A DNA stretch of 64,000 nt from JBPRGH01 sp051418055 (GCA_051418055.1 JBPRGH010000144.1:1-64000), one strand, 5' to 3'. Positions 43,782 through 53,393 are shown, counted from the first letter of the stretch. Notes: a model not told the origin generated them from the sequence alone. Numbers and translations are program-made.

Positions 43782-44564
43782 ATGAGCAAACCTTTGATAT
43801 TGGTTTCTAATGATGATGGCATATCATCGAAAGGAATAAGAACATTAATTTCAGTAATGAAAAAGCTGGGGGAGGTGATTGTTGTTGCTCCTGATAGCCC
43901 ACAGTCAGGGATGGGACATGCAATTACTATTGGAAACACCCTGCGCCTGGAGGAAACTGATATTTTTGAAGGAGTCAAAGCTTATCGTTGTTCCGGTACA
44001 CCGGCTGATTGTGTAAAGCTTGCCAAGCATTTTGTATTGAAGGATAGAAAACCAGATCTTGTAGTAAGTGGAATCAATCACGGAAGCAATACATCAATAA
44101 GTGTTTTATATTCCGGCACGATGTCAGCAGCAATTGAAGCTGCAATTGAGGGAATGCCTGCTATAGGCTTCTCTTTATGTGATTATTCTGAAGATGCGGA
44201 ATTTGAGCATGTTGAAGGATTTGTTTATGACATAGCCAAACAGGTGCTTGATAAGAAGCTAATGAAAGGTGTAGCTCTAAATGTAAATTTCCCGCCAAAA
44301 CGCAATGAGAAAATTAAAGGGATAAAAATTTGCCGCCAGGCCAGAGCAAAATGGCAGGAAGAATTTGATCAGCGATATGATCCTAATGGAAGAAGATATT
44401 TCTGGATGGCCGGAAATTTTGTGAATTTTGATAAAGGAGAAGATAACGATGAATGGGCGATTGCCAATAATTATATTTCCGTTGTCCCATGCCAGTTTGA
44501 TATGACTGCCCACCATGCCATCAGCCTTTTGAATGATGACTGGGATATGGAGAGCCTCAAATAA
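43782..44564 (+). CDS. surE: 5'/3'-nucleotidase SurE
   Basis: A 260-residue nucleotidase of the SurE family. The metal-binding start ILVSNDDGISSKGIRTL, then VVAPDSPQSGMG, CSGTPADCVKLA and the SGINHGSN motif are all visible. It cleaves nucleoside monophosphates and is linked to stationary-phase survival. It is convergent with the M23-like gene, with 2 bases between stops. Confidence 0.94.
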   Translation: MSKPLILVSNDDGISSKGIRTLISVMKKLGEVIVVAPDSPQSGMGHAITIGNTLRLEETDIFEGVKAYRCSGTPADCVKLAKHFVLKDRKPDLVVSGINHGSNTSISVLYSGTMSAAIEAAIEGMPAIGFSLCDYSEDAEFEHVEGFVYDIAKQVLDKKLMKGVALNVNFPPKRNEKIKGIKICRQARAKWQEEFDQRYDPNGRRYFWMAGNFVNFDKGEDNDEWAIANNYISVVPCQFDMTAHHAISLLNDDWDMESLK

Positions 44565-44566
44565 AT

Positions 44567-45427
44567 TTAATTCTTCACCGGCTGAACCCTTAATTTATTA
44601 GACTGAAATCTTTTTCTATCTCTACGGGTCATCTCCTGCATAATTATTTCATCTGAAAATTTCGATACAACCTCCTGATCAATAGGTAATTTACCATGAT
44701 CAAATAAATAAAATTTGGGTGTATAATATACCCACCCTTCATCTACACCATACATAAATTGTAAATTTAAAAAGTCACTATTTCCCTGGAATGAGCTTAA
44801 TATTTCTCCTGGAAAAACAGTATCTCCGAGATTATGCATGGCACCATCAGTTGATAGAGTAGTATATCTTGCAATAGTACAATCTTCATGTTGTACCTCA
44901 ATATATTTATCGGGATCTTCGGTAGAATTTTTAATTGCAATTATTTTACCCATTCTCACAGCATAAACAGGATCACCTTTCTTCAATCGAAAATTTAAAG
45001 CATAAAAAGTATTAGGCGCTGGATTTTCAGAAGGATTTCCAATTTGAACTATATGAGTTTGAGTATTTGGTTTAACGGGAAAAAGATACTCAATATCATT
45101 TTTAAGACGATATCTGTCACATCCTCTTCTAAAGCTAAAAGCATACGTATAATTTACATGAGCATCTGCTCTTATTTTTTTTAATTTAAATATCTCTGTC
45201 TTGCCTCTGTCAACTGTACCTTTAAAAGGTAATCTATGAGAAAATGATACATTTTCCAGTATACCATCAAAATTCACCTCTACAGTATATTTTTCAAATG
45301 TTTGATTTTCAGCATAAAATATATATTCCATACGGGCTGCATCAAATTCATCCCATACTTTAATTACCTGGGAAGTGGAAGAAAATGAAATGAAAAGAAC
45401 TAGAACAGTTACCGCACCTATACGCAT
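44567..45427 (-). CDS. Degenerate M23-type peptidase-fold protein
   Basis: A 286-residue exported protein (signal peptide to about residue 20, VLVLFISFSSTSQ). The C-terminal half follows the M23 fold: FYALNFRLKKGDPVYAVRMGKIIAI, YIEVQHEDCTIARYTTL, LGDTVFPGEILSSF and DFLNLQFMYG. In active M23 enzymes the zinc ligands are His and Asp in HxxxD and His in HxH. Here these sites read Tyr/Asn, Thr and Gln, so it is probably inactive and may bind or guide peptidoglycan instead. It is convergent with surE. Confidence 0.7.
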   Translation of the reverse strand: MRIGAVTVLVLFISFSSTSQVIKVWDEFDAARMEYIFYAENQTFEKYTVEVNFDGILENVSFSHRLPFKGTVDRGKTEIFKLKKIRADAHVNYTYAFSFRRGCDRYRLKNDIEYLFPVKPNTQTHIVQIGNPSENPAPNTFYALNFRLKKGDPVYAVRMGKIIAIKNSTEDPDKYIEVQHEDCTIARYTTLSTDGAMHNLGDTVFPGEILSSFQGNSDFLNLQFMYGVDEGWVYYTPKFYLFDHGKLPIDQEVVSKFSDEIIMQEMTRRDRKRFQSNKLRVQPVKN

Positions 45428-45482
45428 GTATTTATGATTAGTTAACTAACCATAATTTACGTACAATTAATTAAAATAAAAA

Positions 45483-46154
45483 TTATATTTTAATTAAAAG
45501 GTAAAAATTAAGTGCCGGTGTATTGGAACTATTGGCTCTTCCAAAACCAGGAATAGCATAAGGCATTAAACTTTCAGTTTCATCCAGGTGGTTTTTTATC
45601 CGGAATTCAAAAACTCCACCTAAATATAAAAAACGGTTTAGCTTCTGTTCGGATCCTATCCTTATGGTCCACCATGAAGCAGTTAAATTCTCACGGCTGA
45701 TTACTTCTTCATATTTTCCCCACAGGTCACTTTCAATCTCAAAAGTGATTTCATCATTAAAAGTGGAATTGAAATAACCAAAACCACCAAACAAATTATT
45801 ATTATCATCAATACGTACATAATACTGAAGAAATCCACCAAAATAGGTCCCATTAACATAAGCATCACCATTCCGGTACGGACGTAAAGGTGTAATTTCT
45901 GCCAGACCATATTCAACACCAACTCCCCAGGCTTTATATTGAACTACAGCACCAAATTCCATCTTTTTCTCAAAATTGCTCCAGTAGGTAAGGAGTTTTC
46001 CGTAATCGCCGTATACGCCAACAGAAAATGGACGTTCATCTATTATAGTTACTGTATCCGGAGTATTAGTTAGTGTGTCCAGCCTGACTTCCTCTTGGGC
46101 AAAAGAGTTGAAGCAGAAAAAGATACTAAAAGTACAGATTAACAATAGCCTCAT
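45483..46154 (-). CDS. Outer-membrane beta-barrel protein, DUF6048-like
   Basis: A 223-residue protein with signal peptide MRLLLICTFSIFFCFNSFAQ. The rest reads as alternating strands with a C-terminal aromatic/hydrophobic strand (PALNFYLLIKI). Its first 29 bases overlap the end of the DUF6452-like lipoprotein gene, and these two families are commonly paired in Bacteroidota. The family names are from memory and less certain than the barrel call. Confidence 0.6.
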   Translation of the reverse strand: MRLLLICTFSIFFCFNSFAQEEVRLDTLTNTPDTVTIIDERPFSVGVYGDYGKLLTYWSNFEKKMEFGAVVQYKAWGVGVEYGLAEITPLRPYRNGDAYVNGTYFGGFLQYYVRIDDNNNLFGGFGYFNSTFNDEITFEIESDLWGKYEEVISRENLTASWWTIRIGSEQKLNRFLYLGGVFEFRIKNHLDETESLMPYAIPGFGRANSSNTPALNFYLLIKI

Positions 46155-46554
46155 CAGTAGTACAGGTTATAATTTCAGGACAAACAATAGTTAAAGAATC
46201 CAGGTTAGTTGCTACTATAAATGGATTAGATCCTTCATACTTGATACGATCAACATTATCTTTAAGCTCCAGGGTATATGATACAGAAACATGCGAAGTG
46301 AGTGTGTCAATAAAAAACTGAAACTCTGCATTATTTGTGGTTACAGGAAGCGGCAAAAAATATGTTCTCAGGCTATCTTCAAAAATCCGCTTACCGGATG
46401 AGGTTAAAACGCTATCTGGCATTTTAGCCTTTCCATTTACAAAAAAGGCAAAGTTTATCCCTGTGGCGGTACTGCGGGTGCTGATAGGGTCTTCCTCACA
46501 GCCGCTGAACAATAACAGCAGGGGTAAAATAACTAGAGGTAATATTTTGTACAT
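46126..46554 (-). CDS. DUF6452-like lipoprotein
   Basis: A 142-residue lipoprotein: lipobox LLFSGC (Cys near residue 19). The mature part is a small beta-sandwich with FFVNGKAKMPDSVL and YFLPLPVTTNNAEFQFFID. It overlaps the barrel gene downstream by 29 bases, implying coupled expression. It is followed upstream by priA in the same direction. Confidence 0.65.
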   Translation of the reverse strand: MYKILPLVILPLLLLFSGCEEDPISTRSTATGINFAFFVNGKAKMPDSVLTSSGKRIFEDSLRTYFLPLPVTTNNAEFQFFIDTLTSHVSVSYTLELKDNVDRIKYEGSNPFIVATNLDSLTIVCPEIITCTTDEAIVNLYF

Positions 46555-46610
46555 ACAGCAAATTTAACATAAGGTTAACGAAAAAGACAGAATGGCAGTG
46601 CCTTTATCTG

Positions 46611-49073
46611 TTAATAAGGATCAACATCATAAACAAACTGCACATTTTTATAGATCGGATGCTGCTGAAGTAAAAGTGCCTCATGTTTTATGACTTCTTT
46701 TGCCGCAGAAAGTGAGGTCTTTTTTCTGAAGATCTTGAGGGTGATATCCATGAGATACCGGTTCTTTATCCGGCTGATCATTGGCGCTTCAGGACCAAGC
46801 AACATGTATGGCTCAAAATGAGCGGATAATGCCTTAAAGAAACTGTTAGCAGCCTCAGTTACTACATTTCGCTCACGGTGCTTGAGTGTAATACGAATTA
46901 ATCTTGTATAAGGGGGATAATTAAAGCGGGATCGGTCATTTAATTCCGTATTATAAAAATTGATATAGTCTGCATTTCTGATCAAAGAAATTATATTCTG
47001 CTCGGGATTATAGGTCTGTATATATACCTCCCCGGCCTGTTCGCTTCTGCCTGCCCTTCCACTAACCTGCAGTGCAAGATCAAAGGTGCGCTCAAAGCTT
47101 CGGAAATCAGGGAAATGCAGCATCCTGTCAAAGTCGACAATACCGACCAGTCCTACATTTTCAAAATCAAGACCTTTAGTGACCATTTGGGTGCCTATCA
47201 GAATATCGGTGTTACCTTGTGTAAAATCATCTATAATTCGCTGATAGCTGTTTTTAGCCCTTGTCGTTTCCAGGTCCATACGCTGGATACGGGCATCGGG
47301 TAATAGAAGCTTAAGGTCTTCTTCAAGCTTTTCAGTACCATAACCCATAGTTTTTAATAGGGTAGAGGTACATTCTTCACAGTTGCCGGGCATTTTTTCA
47401 TTATACCCACAGTAATGACAACGTAATTGGTTTTGATACTGATGGTAGGTGAGGCTTACGGAGCAGTTGATACATTTAGGTACCCAACCACAATTCTGGC
47501 ATTCCAGAAAAGGGGCATAACCGCGTCGGTTCTGAAAGATGATCACCTGGCGTTTTTCATTCAAAGCTGCCTCAACACGATTTATCAGCTCATCGCTAAA
47601 GCTTCCTTTCATCTCTTTGCGCTTTACAGCACGGCTAAGATCAACGGCTTTCACTTGCGGCAGGCTGGCCTCTCCATACCGGCGTGTTAGCTCCACAAGA
47701 CCATATTTTCCAGATTCAGTAAGGAAATAGCTTTCTACAGAAGGTGTAGCTGAGCCTAATAATGCTTTTGCTTCATGTATTGCCGCCAGCATTAATGCAC
47801 TGTCACGGGCATGGTAACGAGGAGCCGGATCATACTGCTTATACGAATTCTCATGCTCCTCATCGACAATTACGAGTCCAAGGTCATCAAAAGGAAGGAA
47901 GAGTGAAGAGCGAACACCCACAATAATGGAATATGTACCATCCAGTACACCTTTCCAAACCTCTACTCGCTCATTATCTGAAAAACGTGAATGATAGACA
48001 CCCATCTTCTCACCAAAGACCTTTCTTAGGCGCTGAACGATTTGTGTAGTAAGGGCTATCTCGGGAAGTAGCAGGAGAACCTGATGACCATTCTCCAGTG
48101 TCTGCTCAATAAGCTTGACATACATGGCGGTTTTGCCACTTCCGGTAATACCATGTAACAATACGGTTTGTTTATCCTCAAAATGTCCGAGCAGCTGTTC
48201 GAAGGCTTCTTTTTGATAATCATTTAGCTCCGGAAGATCTTCCGAGGCCTCTTCTTTTTCAAACCTGGAAATAACAACTTCAAATTCTTCAAAAATATTA
48301 TTTTTTAAAAGTGTATTAACTGAGCTTATGGAGAGGTCTTTTTCTTTAAAATACTTCTTAGGTACACCCTGCTCCATCCTTTTACCTACACCTGTTTTTT
48401 GGAGATATGCCAGAAGTACCTCTTCCTGTTTTGCTTTTGAAGAAAGCTCATTAAACAGCTTTTCAAGGGCCTCTTCCGACTGATAAGCTTCCAATAATCG
48501 GACATACTTTTCTGTCTTTGGTGTATATCTTTCCCTGATCTCCTCATAAATAACAATTGCTTCCTTTTGATCAAGAGACTTCAGGATCTTACTAACCTGC
48601 TTATTGCCTATAATTGCTGCAGCTTCTGTATATGAGAGGGTATTTTTGGTTTTAAGGTTCTCTATTATCTGCACCTCTCTTTGGTCAAGCACCGTCTCCT
48701 CATTAAACTGCGGATGAAGCTGAATTTTTGATTCGCTGGAAATTTTTAATCCTGCAGGTAACGCTGCATTTAATACTTCCCCTGTTGTGCACATATAATA
48801 ATCCGCTATCCAGTGGATAAGCTGAAGTTGTTTGGATGTAAGTATGGGTGCATCATCAAGTATTTCGATGACAGGTTTTGCTTCGTAATCATTAGGTTCA
48901 TTTTCATGGACACCAACTACAATACCAGTAAGGACCCTGCTTTTTCCAAATGGTACAACTACACGGATGCCGGTAGAAATTTCAGCCTGCCATTCTGCAG
49001 GGAGGGCATAGGTGAAGCTGCGGTTTAGTGGAACCGGAAGCAATACATCTACATATTTTTTGGTGAACAGCAA
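46611..49073 (-). CDS. priA: Primosomal protein N' (PriA helicase)
   Basis: An 820-residue replication-restart helicase. It has an N-terminal 3'BD-like domain with VDVLLPVPLNRSFTYALP. The helicase core has GITGSGKTAM (Walker A) and VDEEHENSYKQ. Two zinc clusters follow: CQNCGWVPKCINCSVSLTYH, then RCHYCGYNEKMPGNCEEC. The C-terminal part includes LIGTQMVTKGLDFENV. PriA reloads the replisome after fork arrest. Just upstream lies a 7-base tandem repeat. Confidence 0.94.
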   Translation of the reverse strand: MLFTKKYVDVLLPVPLNRSFTYALPAEWQAEISTGIRVVVPFGKSRVLTGIVVGVHENEPNDYEAKPVIEILDDAPILTSKQLQLIHWIADYYMCTTGEVLNAALPAGLKISSESKIQLHPQFNEETVLDQREVQIIENLKTKNTLSYTEAAAIIGNKQVSKILKSLDQKEAIVIYEEIRERYTPKTEKYVRLLEAYQSEEALEKLFNELSSKAKQEEVLLAYLQKTGVGKRMEQGVPKKYFKEKDLSISSVNTLLKNNIFEEFEVVISRFEKEEASEDLPELNDYQKEAFEQLLGHFEDKQTVLLHGITGSGKTAMYVKLIEQTLENGHQVLLLLPEIALTTQIVQRLRKVFGEKMGVYHSRFSDNERVEVWKGVLDGTYSIIVGVRSSLFLPFDDLGLVIVDEEHENSYKQYDPAPRYHARDSALMLAAIHEAKALLGSATPSVESYFLTESGKYGLVELTRRYGEASLPQVKAVDLSRAVKRKEMKGSFSDELINRVEAALNEKRQVIIFQNRRGYAPFLECQNCGWVPKCINCSVSLTYHQYQNQLRCHYCGYNEKMPGNCEECTSTLLKTMGYGTEKLEEDLKLLLPDARIQRMDLETTRAKNSYQRIIDDFTQGNTDILIGTQMVTKGLDFENVGLVGIVDFDRMLHFPDFRSFERTFDLALQVSGRAGRSEQAGEVYIQTYNPEQNIISLIRNADYINFYNTELNDRSRFNYPPYTRLIRITLKHRERNVVTEAANSFFKALSAHFEPYMLLGPEAPMISRIKNRYLMDITLKIFRKKTSLSAAKEVIKHEALLLQQHPIYKNVQFVYDVDPY

Positions 49074-49083
49074 TATTAGATGT

Positions 49084-49108
49084 GAGATTTGAGATTTGAG
49101 ATTTGAGA
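49084..49108. repeat. GAGATTT tandem repeat
   Basis: Three full and one partial copies of the heptamer GAGATTT (49084-49108), immediately upstream of priA (which starts at 49073 on the minus strand). Small tandem repeats of this sort are common in related genomes and prone to slippage. Confidence 0.8.
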
Positions 49109-49183
49109 CATTGACAAATACAGGTCTTTAGCAACTAAAAGTTACTAATTTAGTATTAGATTCTCAGCTTTTCAAAACTATTC

Positions 49184-51232
49184 TTAGCTACTTGTCATCT
49201 GTTCTGCTGCCTCTTCCACTTTATGCACGGGCAGCTTACAGGTCTTGTCGAAGCATACATATATTGTTGTCTCTCCATCAATGGCTGACCTGCTTTTCAT
49301 TAAAGGTAATTTTCCTTCTTTTTTATCACCCATTATTATTTTATTCGGATGATAATAGGTAAACAGGTCTTTTTGGTATTGTTTGTAAGCATCACCAACG
49401 ATGACAATTTCAGCAGTGGGAATACTTATATAATAATAAAGGTTTGCCCAGTTTGAGAGGTAAACAGGTTCGTTTGGTATAAGATCGGAAACCCTTCGAA
49501 GCATATTTTCAGCCATGGATCTGTATTTCGGTTCATCATAATAAAGTGAAAGGAAGTACAGGTTTATACCCATCATTGAATTTGAGGAAGGTATAACATT
49601 ATCAAAAATTTCCTTTTTACGTGCAATCAGCTGCTCAGAAGCTGCGGAATTGTAGAAGAACATTTGCTCATTATGATCATAAAAATGCGTGATCACATAT
49701 TCCATCTGTTCTTTTGCAATATCTAGATATTTTTCATTAAAGGTAACCTCGTATAGCTTGATTAATGCGTGTATATATGCTGCATGATCTTCAAGATAAG
49801 CATCTAAACGGGAGCCATCTACATTATAGATCCTTTGTAATACGCCATCAAAACGCATGTTATCATTTATAAATTTTATGTTCCGCTCAGCAAGATCCAG
49901 AAATTTCACATCACCAAATGCCCGGTAAGCGTCGGTAATACCAATATTCATTAAGCAGTTCCATGCAGCAATTATTTTATTATCCAGACCCGGGGCAACT
50001 CGTTTATTCCTTTCCTCCAGTAAAATACTGTTGATCCTGTCAAGTTTTTTAATGACATCATCAGTATCGGAATCATTATTCTCCGCATAAGTTTCCGGTG
50101 AATGATCAGCATGAAGAATATTTTTGCCATCTTCCCAGTTGCCATTTCCTGTAATATTGTAATAATCAATAGCCAGGGCGGACAGATCAGTGGGAAGCAT
50201 TTGCTCTATTTCATCTTTTGTAAATAGATAAAATTTCCCTTCCTCACCCTCACTATCAGCATCAAGGGCAGAAAAAAATCCACCATTTTCATGCATCATT
50301 TCACGCTCCAGCCACTCAGCTGTTTGATAAACAGTATGCTTATATAAACGATCGCCGGTAAGGTTATATGCTTCTGAATACAGGCTTACCAGCTGGCCAT
50401 TATCATAAAGCATTTTTTCAAAATGAGGCACAAGCCATTTAGAATCTGTACTATAACGGGCAAAACCACCACCGATCTGATCGTATATTCCACCCAGTGC
50501 CATCTTATCAAGCGTTAGTTTAACCTGGTCCAGGACGTCAGTATTTTTACTAAAATTAAAATACCGTAACAGGAATATCCAGATGGCTGGCATGGGAAAC
50601 TTTGGGGCTTTGTCAGTACCACCAAGAGAACGATCAAATTTATCAGAAAGCTTTTGATAAGCCTGATCCAACACCTCTTTATCTATTTTTCCTTTAGAAA
50701 GCTGCAGGTTGTACTTATGAATTTCAGATGCTGCGAGTGCTTTATAAAGCTGTTCTGCTGATTCAACTACCTCATCACGCTTGGTTTGATAGACATTGGC
50801 GATACGCATAAGTACCTGTTGCCATTGCTGAGGCTGAAAATATGTACCCCCGTAAAATGGTTTTAAATCCGGTGTAAGAAAAATATTTAATGGCCATCCA
50901 CCACCCATACCCATTGACTGAACAGCATCCATATATATCTGGTCCACATCAGGTCGTTCTTCACGATCTACTTTTACTGAGATAAAATGATCGTTCATCA
51001 CCTGTGCAATATCATCATTTTCAAATGATTCCCGTTCCATGACATGGCACCAATGACAACTGGAATAGCCTATACTCAAAAGAATAGGTTTATCTTCTTC
51101 TCGGGCTTTTTTAAAAGCTTCATCGCTCCATGGATACCAGTTTACCGGATTATATGCGTGCTGCAGGAGATAAGGAGAGGATGTATTAATTAATCGGTTG
51201 GCTTCTTTATTCTGATTTTCTTTTTGGCTCAT
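49184..51232 (-). CDS. YyaL-type thioredoxin-domain protein (DUF255)
   Basis: A 682-residue protein. The N-terminal DUF255/thioredoxin-like domain has the start NTSSPYLLQHAYNPVNWYPW and the CxxC Cys59-Cys62 in YSSCHWCHVM. This is followed by an (alpha/alpha)6 barrel of the glycosidase-like type (GGIYDQIGGGFARYSTDSKW, MLYDNGQLVSLYSEAY). Human SPATA20 and bacterial YyaL are the closest named relatives. The enzyme activity is unknown. It is on the same strand as the GSCFA gene (41 bases upstream) and priA. Confidence 0.9.
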   Translation of the reverse strand: MSQKENQNKEANRLINTSSPYLLQHAYNPVNWYPWSDEAFKKAREEDKPILLSIGYSSCHWCHVMERESFENDDIAQVMNDHFISVKVDREERPDVDQIYMDAVQSMGMGGGWPLNIFLTPDLKPFYGGTYFQPQQWQQVLMRIANVYQTKRDEVVESAEQLYKALAASEIHKYNLQLSKGKIDKEVLDQAYQKLSDKFDRSLGGTDKAPKFPMPAIWIFLLRYFNFSKNTDVLDQVKLTLDKMALGGIYDQIGGGFARYSTDSKWLVPHFEKMLYDNGQLVSLYSEAYNLTGDRLYKHTVYQTAEWLEREMMHENGGFFSALDADSEGEEGKFYLFTKDEIEQMLPTDLSALAIDYYNITGNGNWEDGKNILHADHSPETYAENNDSDTDDVIKKLDRINSILLEERNKRVAPGLDNKIIAAWNCLMNIGITDAYRAFGDVKFLDLAERNIKFINDNMRFDGVLQRIYNVDGSRLDAYLEDHAAYIHALIKLYEVTFNEKYLDIAKEQMEYVITHFYDHNEQMFFYNSAASEQLIARKKEIFDNVIPSSNSMMGINLYFLSLYYDEPKYRSMAENMLRRVSDLIPNEPVYLSNWANLYYYISIPTAEIVIVGDAYKQYQKDLFTYYHPNKIIMGDKKEGKLPLMKSRSAIDGETTIYVCFDKTCKLPVHKVEEAAEQMTSS

Positions 51233-51272
51233 GTTAAATGTTTTTGCTCAATCGATATAATTTTGTCAATAA

Positions 51273-52247
51273 TTACAGCTGCTTTTTCAAATATTCTATC
51301 TCTTCATCAACGTTCACCCGTCTTTTAAGTTGAAGAAGTTTATCCATGGTTTTGGTTAAAAATTGCCTATGACCTTCAGACTCCGGATTAAAAGGTTTGT
51401 GTGTCATTGCTTTACGGATCTCTTTCCATTTTTCAATAAAATCCAGCGCTGATCCGTCAATGGCCACTTGAGTAAATTTATTCCAGATATAATCTTCAGC
51501 CTGAAGGGTAGGATGGATCATGTCTTCTTTATAAAACCTGTAATCTCTCAGCTCATCCATCATTATCTCATAGGATGGGAAGTAAAATACGTCAGTGTTT
51601 TTCTCTGTTATTTCATGTGCCGCCAGTCGCAACAGGCTTTTACTTACATTATTGAGAGATAAAGTGTCCTTTATATGGCGTACCGGCGAGACGGTAAGGA
51701 TAATATTAATATCAGGATTAAAAGATTTCAGCTGCTTATGGAAAGCATTAAAGTCTGCCAGGATATCATTTAGATTCAGCAGTTTCTTATCAAATATCTT
51801 TCCCGGTTGTTTATGGCAATTGGCAACTATTTCATTCTCTTTTTTCAGCTCATATACCCAGGCTGTTCCCCAAGTGATAACCAGCCATGACGATTTCTTT
51901 AAAAAATCATGAACCTGATCAAGGTCCTGTTGAATGTCATTCAATAGTGCCTCACGTGAAATATTTCTAAATGATGAGTGAAAATCATAATGAACATACA
52001 TACCGTGCACCTCTGCTACTTTCTCCGGTCCAAGGATCTTTCTATCAATAGCCATTTGAAACTGACGGTGCAGGGAAAGAGGATTATATACAGTTCCGAA
52101 AGGGTTTGTAAGAGTAGAAAATTTAAACTCTTCAAATTTTTTACCCATACAATCTGCAAAACACGAGCCGGCAGTAAGAACTGGTTCATCATGCTTTATT
52201 TTTTTATGAAAGGAAGGTAATGTGACGGAGGTATAGTACATAAACAT
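51273..52247 (-). CDS. GSCFA domain protein
   Basis: A 324-residue protein with the family motif GSCFA near residue 27 (EPVLTAGSCFADCMGKKFEE) and further blocks ITWGTAWVYELKKEN, ILTVSPVRHIKDTL and DELRDYRFYKEDMIHPTLQAEDYIW. The family is a SGNH-hydrolase-like group of unknown substrate. No signal peptide. It lies downstream of the ribosomal operon behind a terminator. Confidence 0.85.
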   Translation of the reverse strand: MFMYYTSVTLPSFHKKIKHDEPVLTAGSCFADCMGKKFEEFKFSTLTNPFGTVYNPLSLHRQFQMAIDRKILGPEKVAEVHGMYVHYDFHSSFRNISREALLNDIQQDLDQVHDFLKKSSWLVITWGTAWVYELKKENEIVANCHKQPGKIFDKKLLNLNDILADFNAFHKQLKSFNPDINIILTVSPVRHIKDTLSLNNVSKSLLRLAAHEITEKNTDVFYFPSYEIMMDELRDYRFYKEDMIHPTLQAEDYIWNKFTQVAIDGSALDFIEKWKEIRKAMTHKPFNPESEGHRQFLTKTMDKLLQLKRRVNVDEEIEYLKKQL

Positions 52248-52265
52248 TTAATCTAAAGCATAAAA

Positions 52266-52295
52266 AAAGCCGTACCAAATTAATGGTACGGCTTT
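52266..52295 (-). terminator. Terminator of the rpsF-rpsR-rplI operon
   Basis: Perfect 11-base stem AAAGCCGTACC (52266-52276) and GGTACGGCTTT (52285-52295), followed by a T-run on the minus strand. It lies 21 bases after the rplI stop. Confidence 0.9.
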
Positions 52296-52316
52296 ATAAA
52301 ATTACTTAATCTTCTA

Positions 52317-52760
52317 TTACTCACCAACCACTTTTACAGTGATTTCGTGTTGTACATCTCTGTGAAGATCTAAAGAGGCTGTATATTCACCAAGTTGTTT
52401 AATATCCTGATTTAAAGATATTTTTCTACGATCAATATCAAAACCTTTTGCTTTCAGAGCATCAGCAATTTGCAAAGGCGTGATAGCTCCGAAGATCTTT
52501 CCGCTTTCGCCTGCTTTTGTTGAGATCTCAAGTGTAAGATCACCAATTTTGTTTGCAACCTCTTCAGCATCTTTTCTTAGCTTTTCAGCCTTGTGTGATG
52601 CCTGACGAGTAATTTCTAAGGCATGCTTTTTATTTGACTCGTTTGCTATTTTTGCAAAACCCTGTGGGATCAGATAGTTACGACCGTATCCAGGTTTTAC
52701 ATTAACAATATCATTTTTATAGCCAAGCCCTTTTATATCCTGGGTAAGTATTACATCCAT
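52317..52760 (-). CDS. rplI: Ribosomal protein L9
   Basis: A 147-residue large-subunit protein. It begins MDVILTQDIKGLGYKNDIVN and has the Gly-rich PGYGRNYLIPQGFA signature, then a long connecting helix and a C-terminal domain. It is the last gene of the rpsF-rpsR-rplI operon, 12 bases after rpsR. The length is normal. Confidence 0.97.
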   Translation of the reverse strand: MDVILTQDIKGLGYKNDIVNVKPGYGRNYLIPQGFAKIANESNKKHALEITRQASHKAEKLRKDAEEVANKIGDLTLEISTKAGESGKIFGAITPLQIADALKAKGFDIDRRKISLNQDIKQLGEYTASLDLHRDVQHEITVKVVGE

Positions 52761-52772
52761 TGTTTTAATTTT

Positions 52773-53027
52773 TTATTTTAAAGAATCCGCTACATAAGGC
52801 AATAATGCTATATGGCGAGCTCTTTTTACTGCCTGAGATACTTTTTTCTGAAACTTCTGACTTGTTCCTGTAATACGACGTGGTAATAATTTACCCTGCT
52901 CGTTTACAAAGCTCAAAAGAAAATCAGGATCTTTATAATCAATATATTTTATACCACTTTTCTTGAAGCGGCAATACTTTTCTTTCTTCTCGTTTGTTCG
53001 GCTAACCGATTCGTTCATTAATGTCAT
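52773..53027 (-). CDS. rpsR: Ribosomal protein S18
   Basis: An 84-residue small-subunit protein: YCRFKKSGIKYIDYKD, LLSFVNEQGKLLPRRITGTS and KRARHIALLPY are all present. The start at 53027 is fixed by an AGGAGG Shine-Dalgarno site (53034-53040 on the minus strand), unusual in this window. The second ATG (53018) lacks such a site. It follows rpsF with no more than 12 bases of spacing. Confidence 0.96.
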   Translation of the reverse strand: MTLMNESVSRTNEKKEKYCRFKKSGIKYIDYKDPDFLLSFVNEQGKLLPRRITGTSQKFQKKVSQAVKRARHIALLPYVADSLK

Positions 53028-53033
53028 AGTGCT

Positions 53034-53040
53034 TCCTCCT
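53034..53040 (-). promoter_or_regulatory. Strong Shine-Dalgarno site of rpsR
   Basis: On the minus strand the sequence AGGAGGA stands 6-7 bases before the rpsR ATG and overlaps the rpsF stop. Few genes here have such a site. Confidence 0.7.
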
Positions 53041-53393
53041 TACTTAGTGGTTTCTTTTTTCTTTTTAAATGCTCCTTTTCTTCTTCTTTCATTATAAGCT
53101 ACTGCATGCTTATCCAGAGCTACAGTCAAAAAGCGCATAATTGCTTCGTCCCTGCGATATTCTGTCTCAAGTACACTTACTACTTCAGGATCGGCATTAA
53201 ATTCAACCATGTTGTAAAAACCGGTAGATTTGTGCTGAATAGGGTAGGCAAGCTTACGCAATCCCCACATCTCTTCATTAACGATTTCAGCACCCCTGTC
53301 TTTCAACAATGACACAAACTTTTGCACAGTATCCTTCATCTGCTCTTCAGACAAAACGGGATTCAAAATGAATACTGTTTCGTAATTGTTCAT
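53040..53393 (-). CDS. rpsF: Ribosomal protein S6
   Basis: A 117-residue small-subunit protein. The start is the ATG at 53393 (NNYETVFILNPVLSEEQ), the family's natural beginning; the longer frame (to 53525) only adds codons that overlap the promoter. The motif KLAYPIQHKSTGFYNMVEF and the basic tail (ERRRKGAFKKKKETTK) fit. First gene of the operon; the ssb gene that sits here in Firmicutes is absent. Confidence 0.96.
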   Translation of the reverse strand: MNNYETVFILNPVLSEEQMKDTVQKFVSLLKDRGAEIVNEEMWGLRKLAYPIQHKSTGFYNMVEFNADPEVVSVLETEYRRDEAIMRFLTVALDKHAVAYNERRRKGAFKKKKETTK

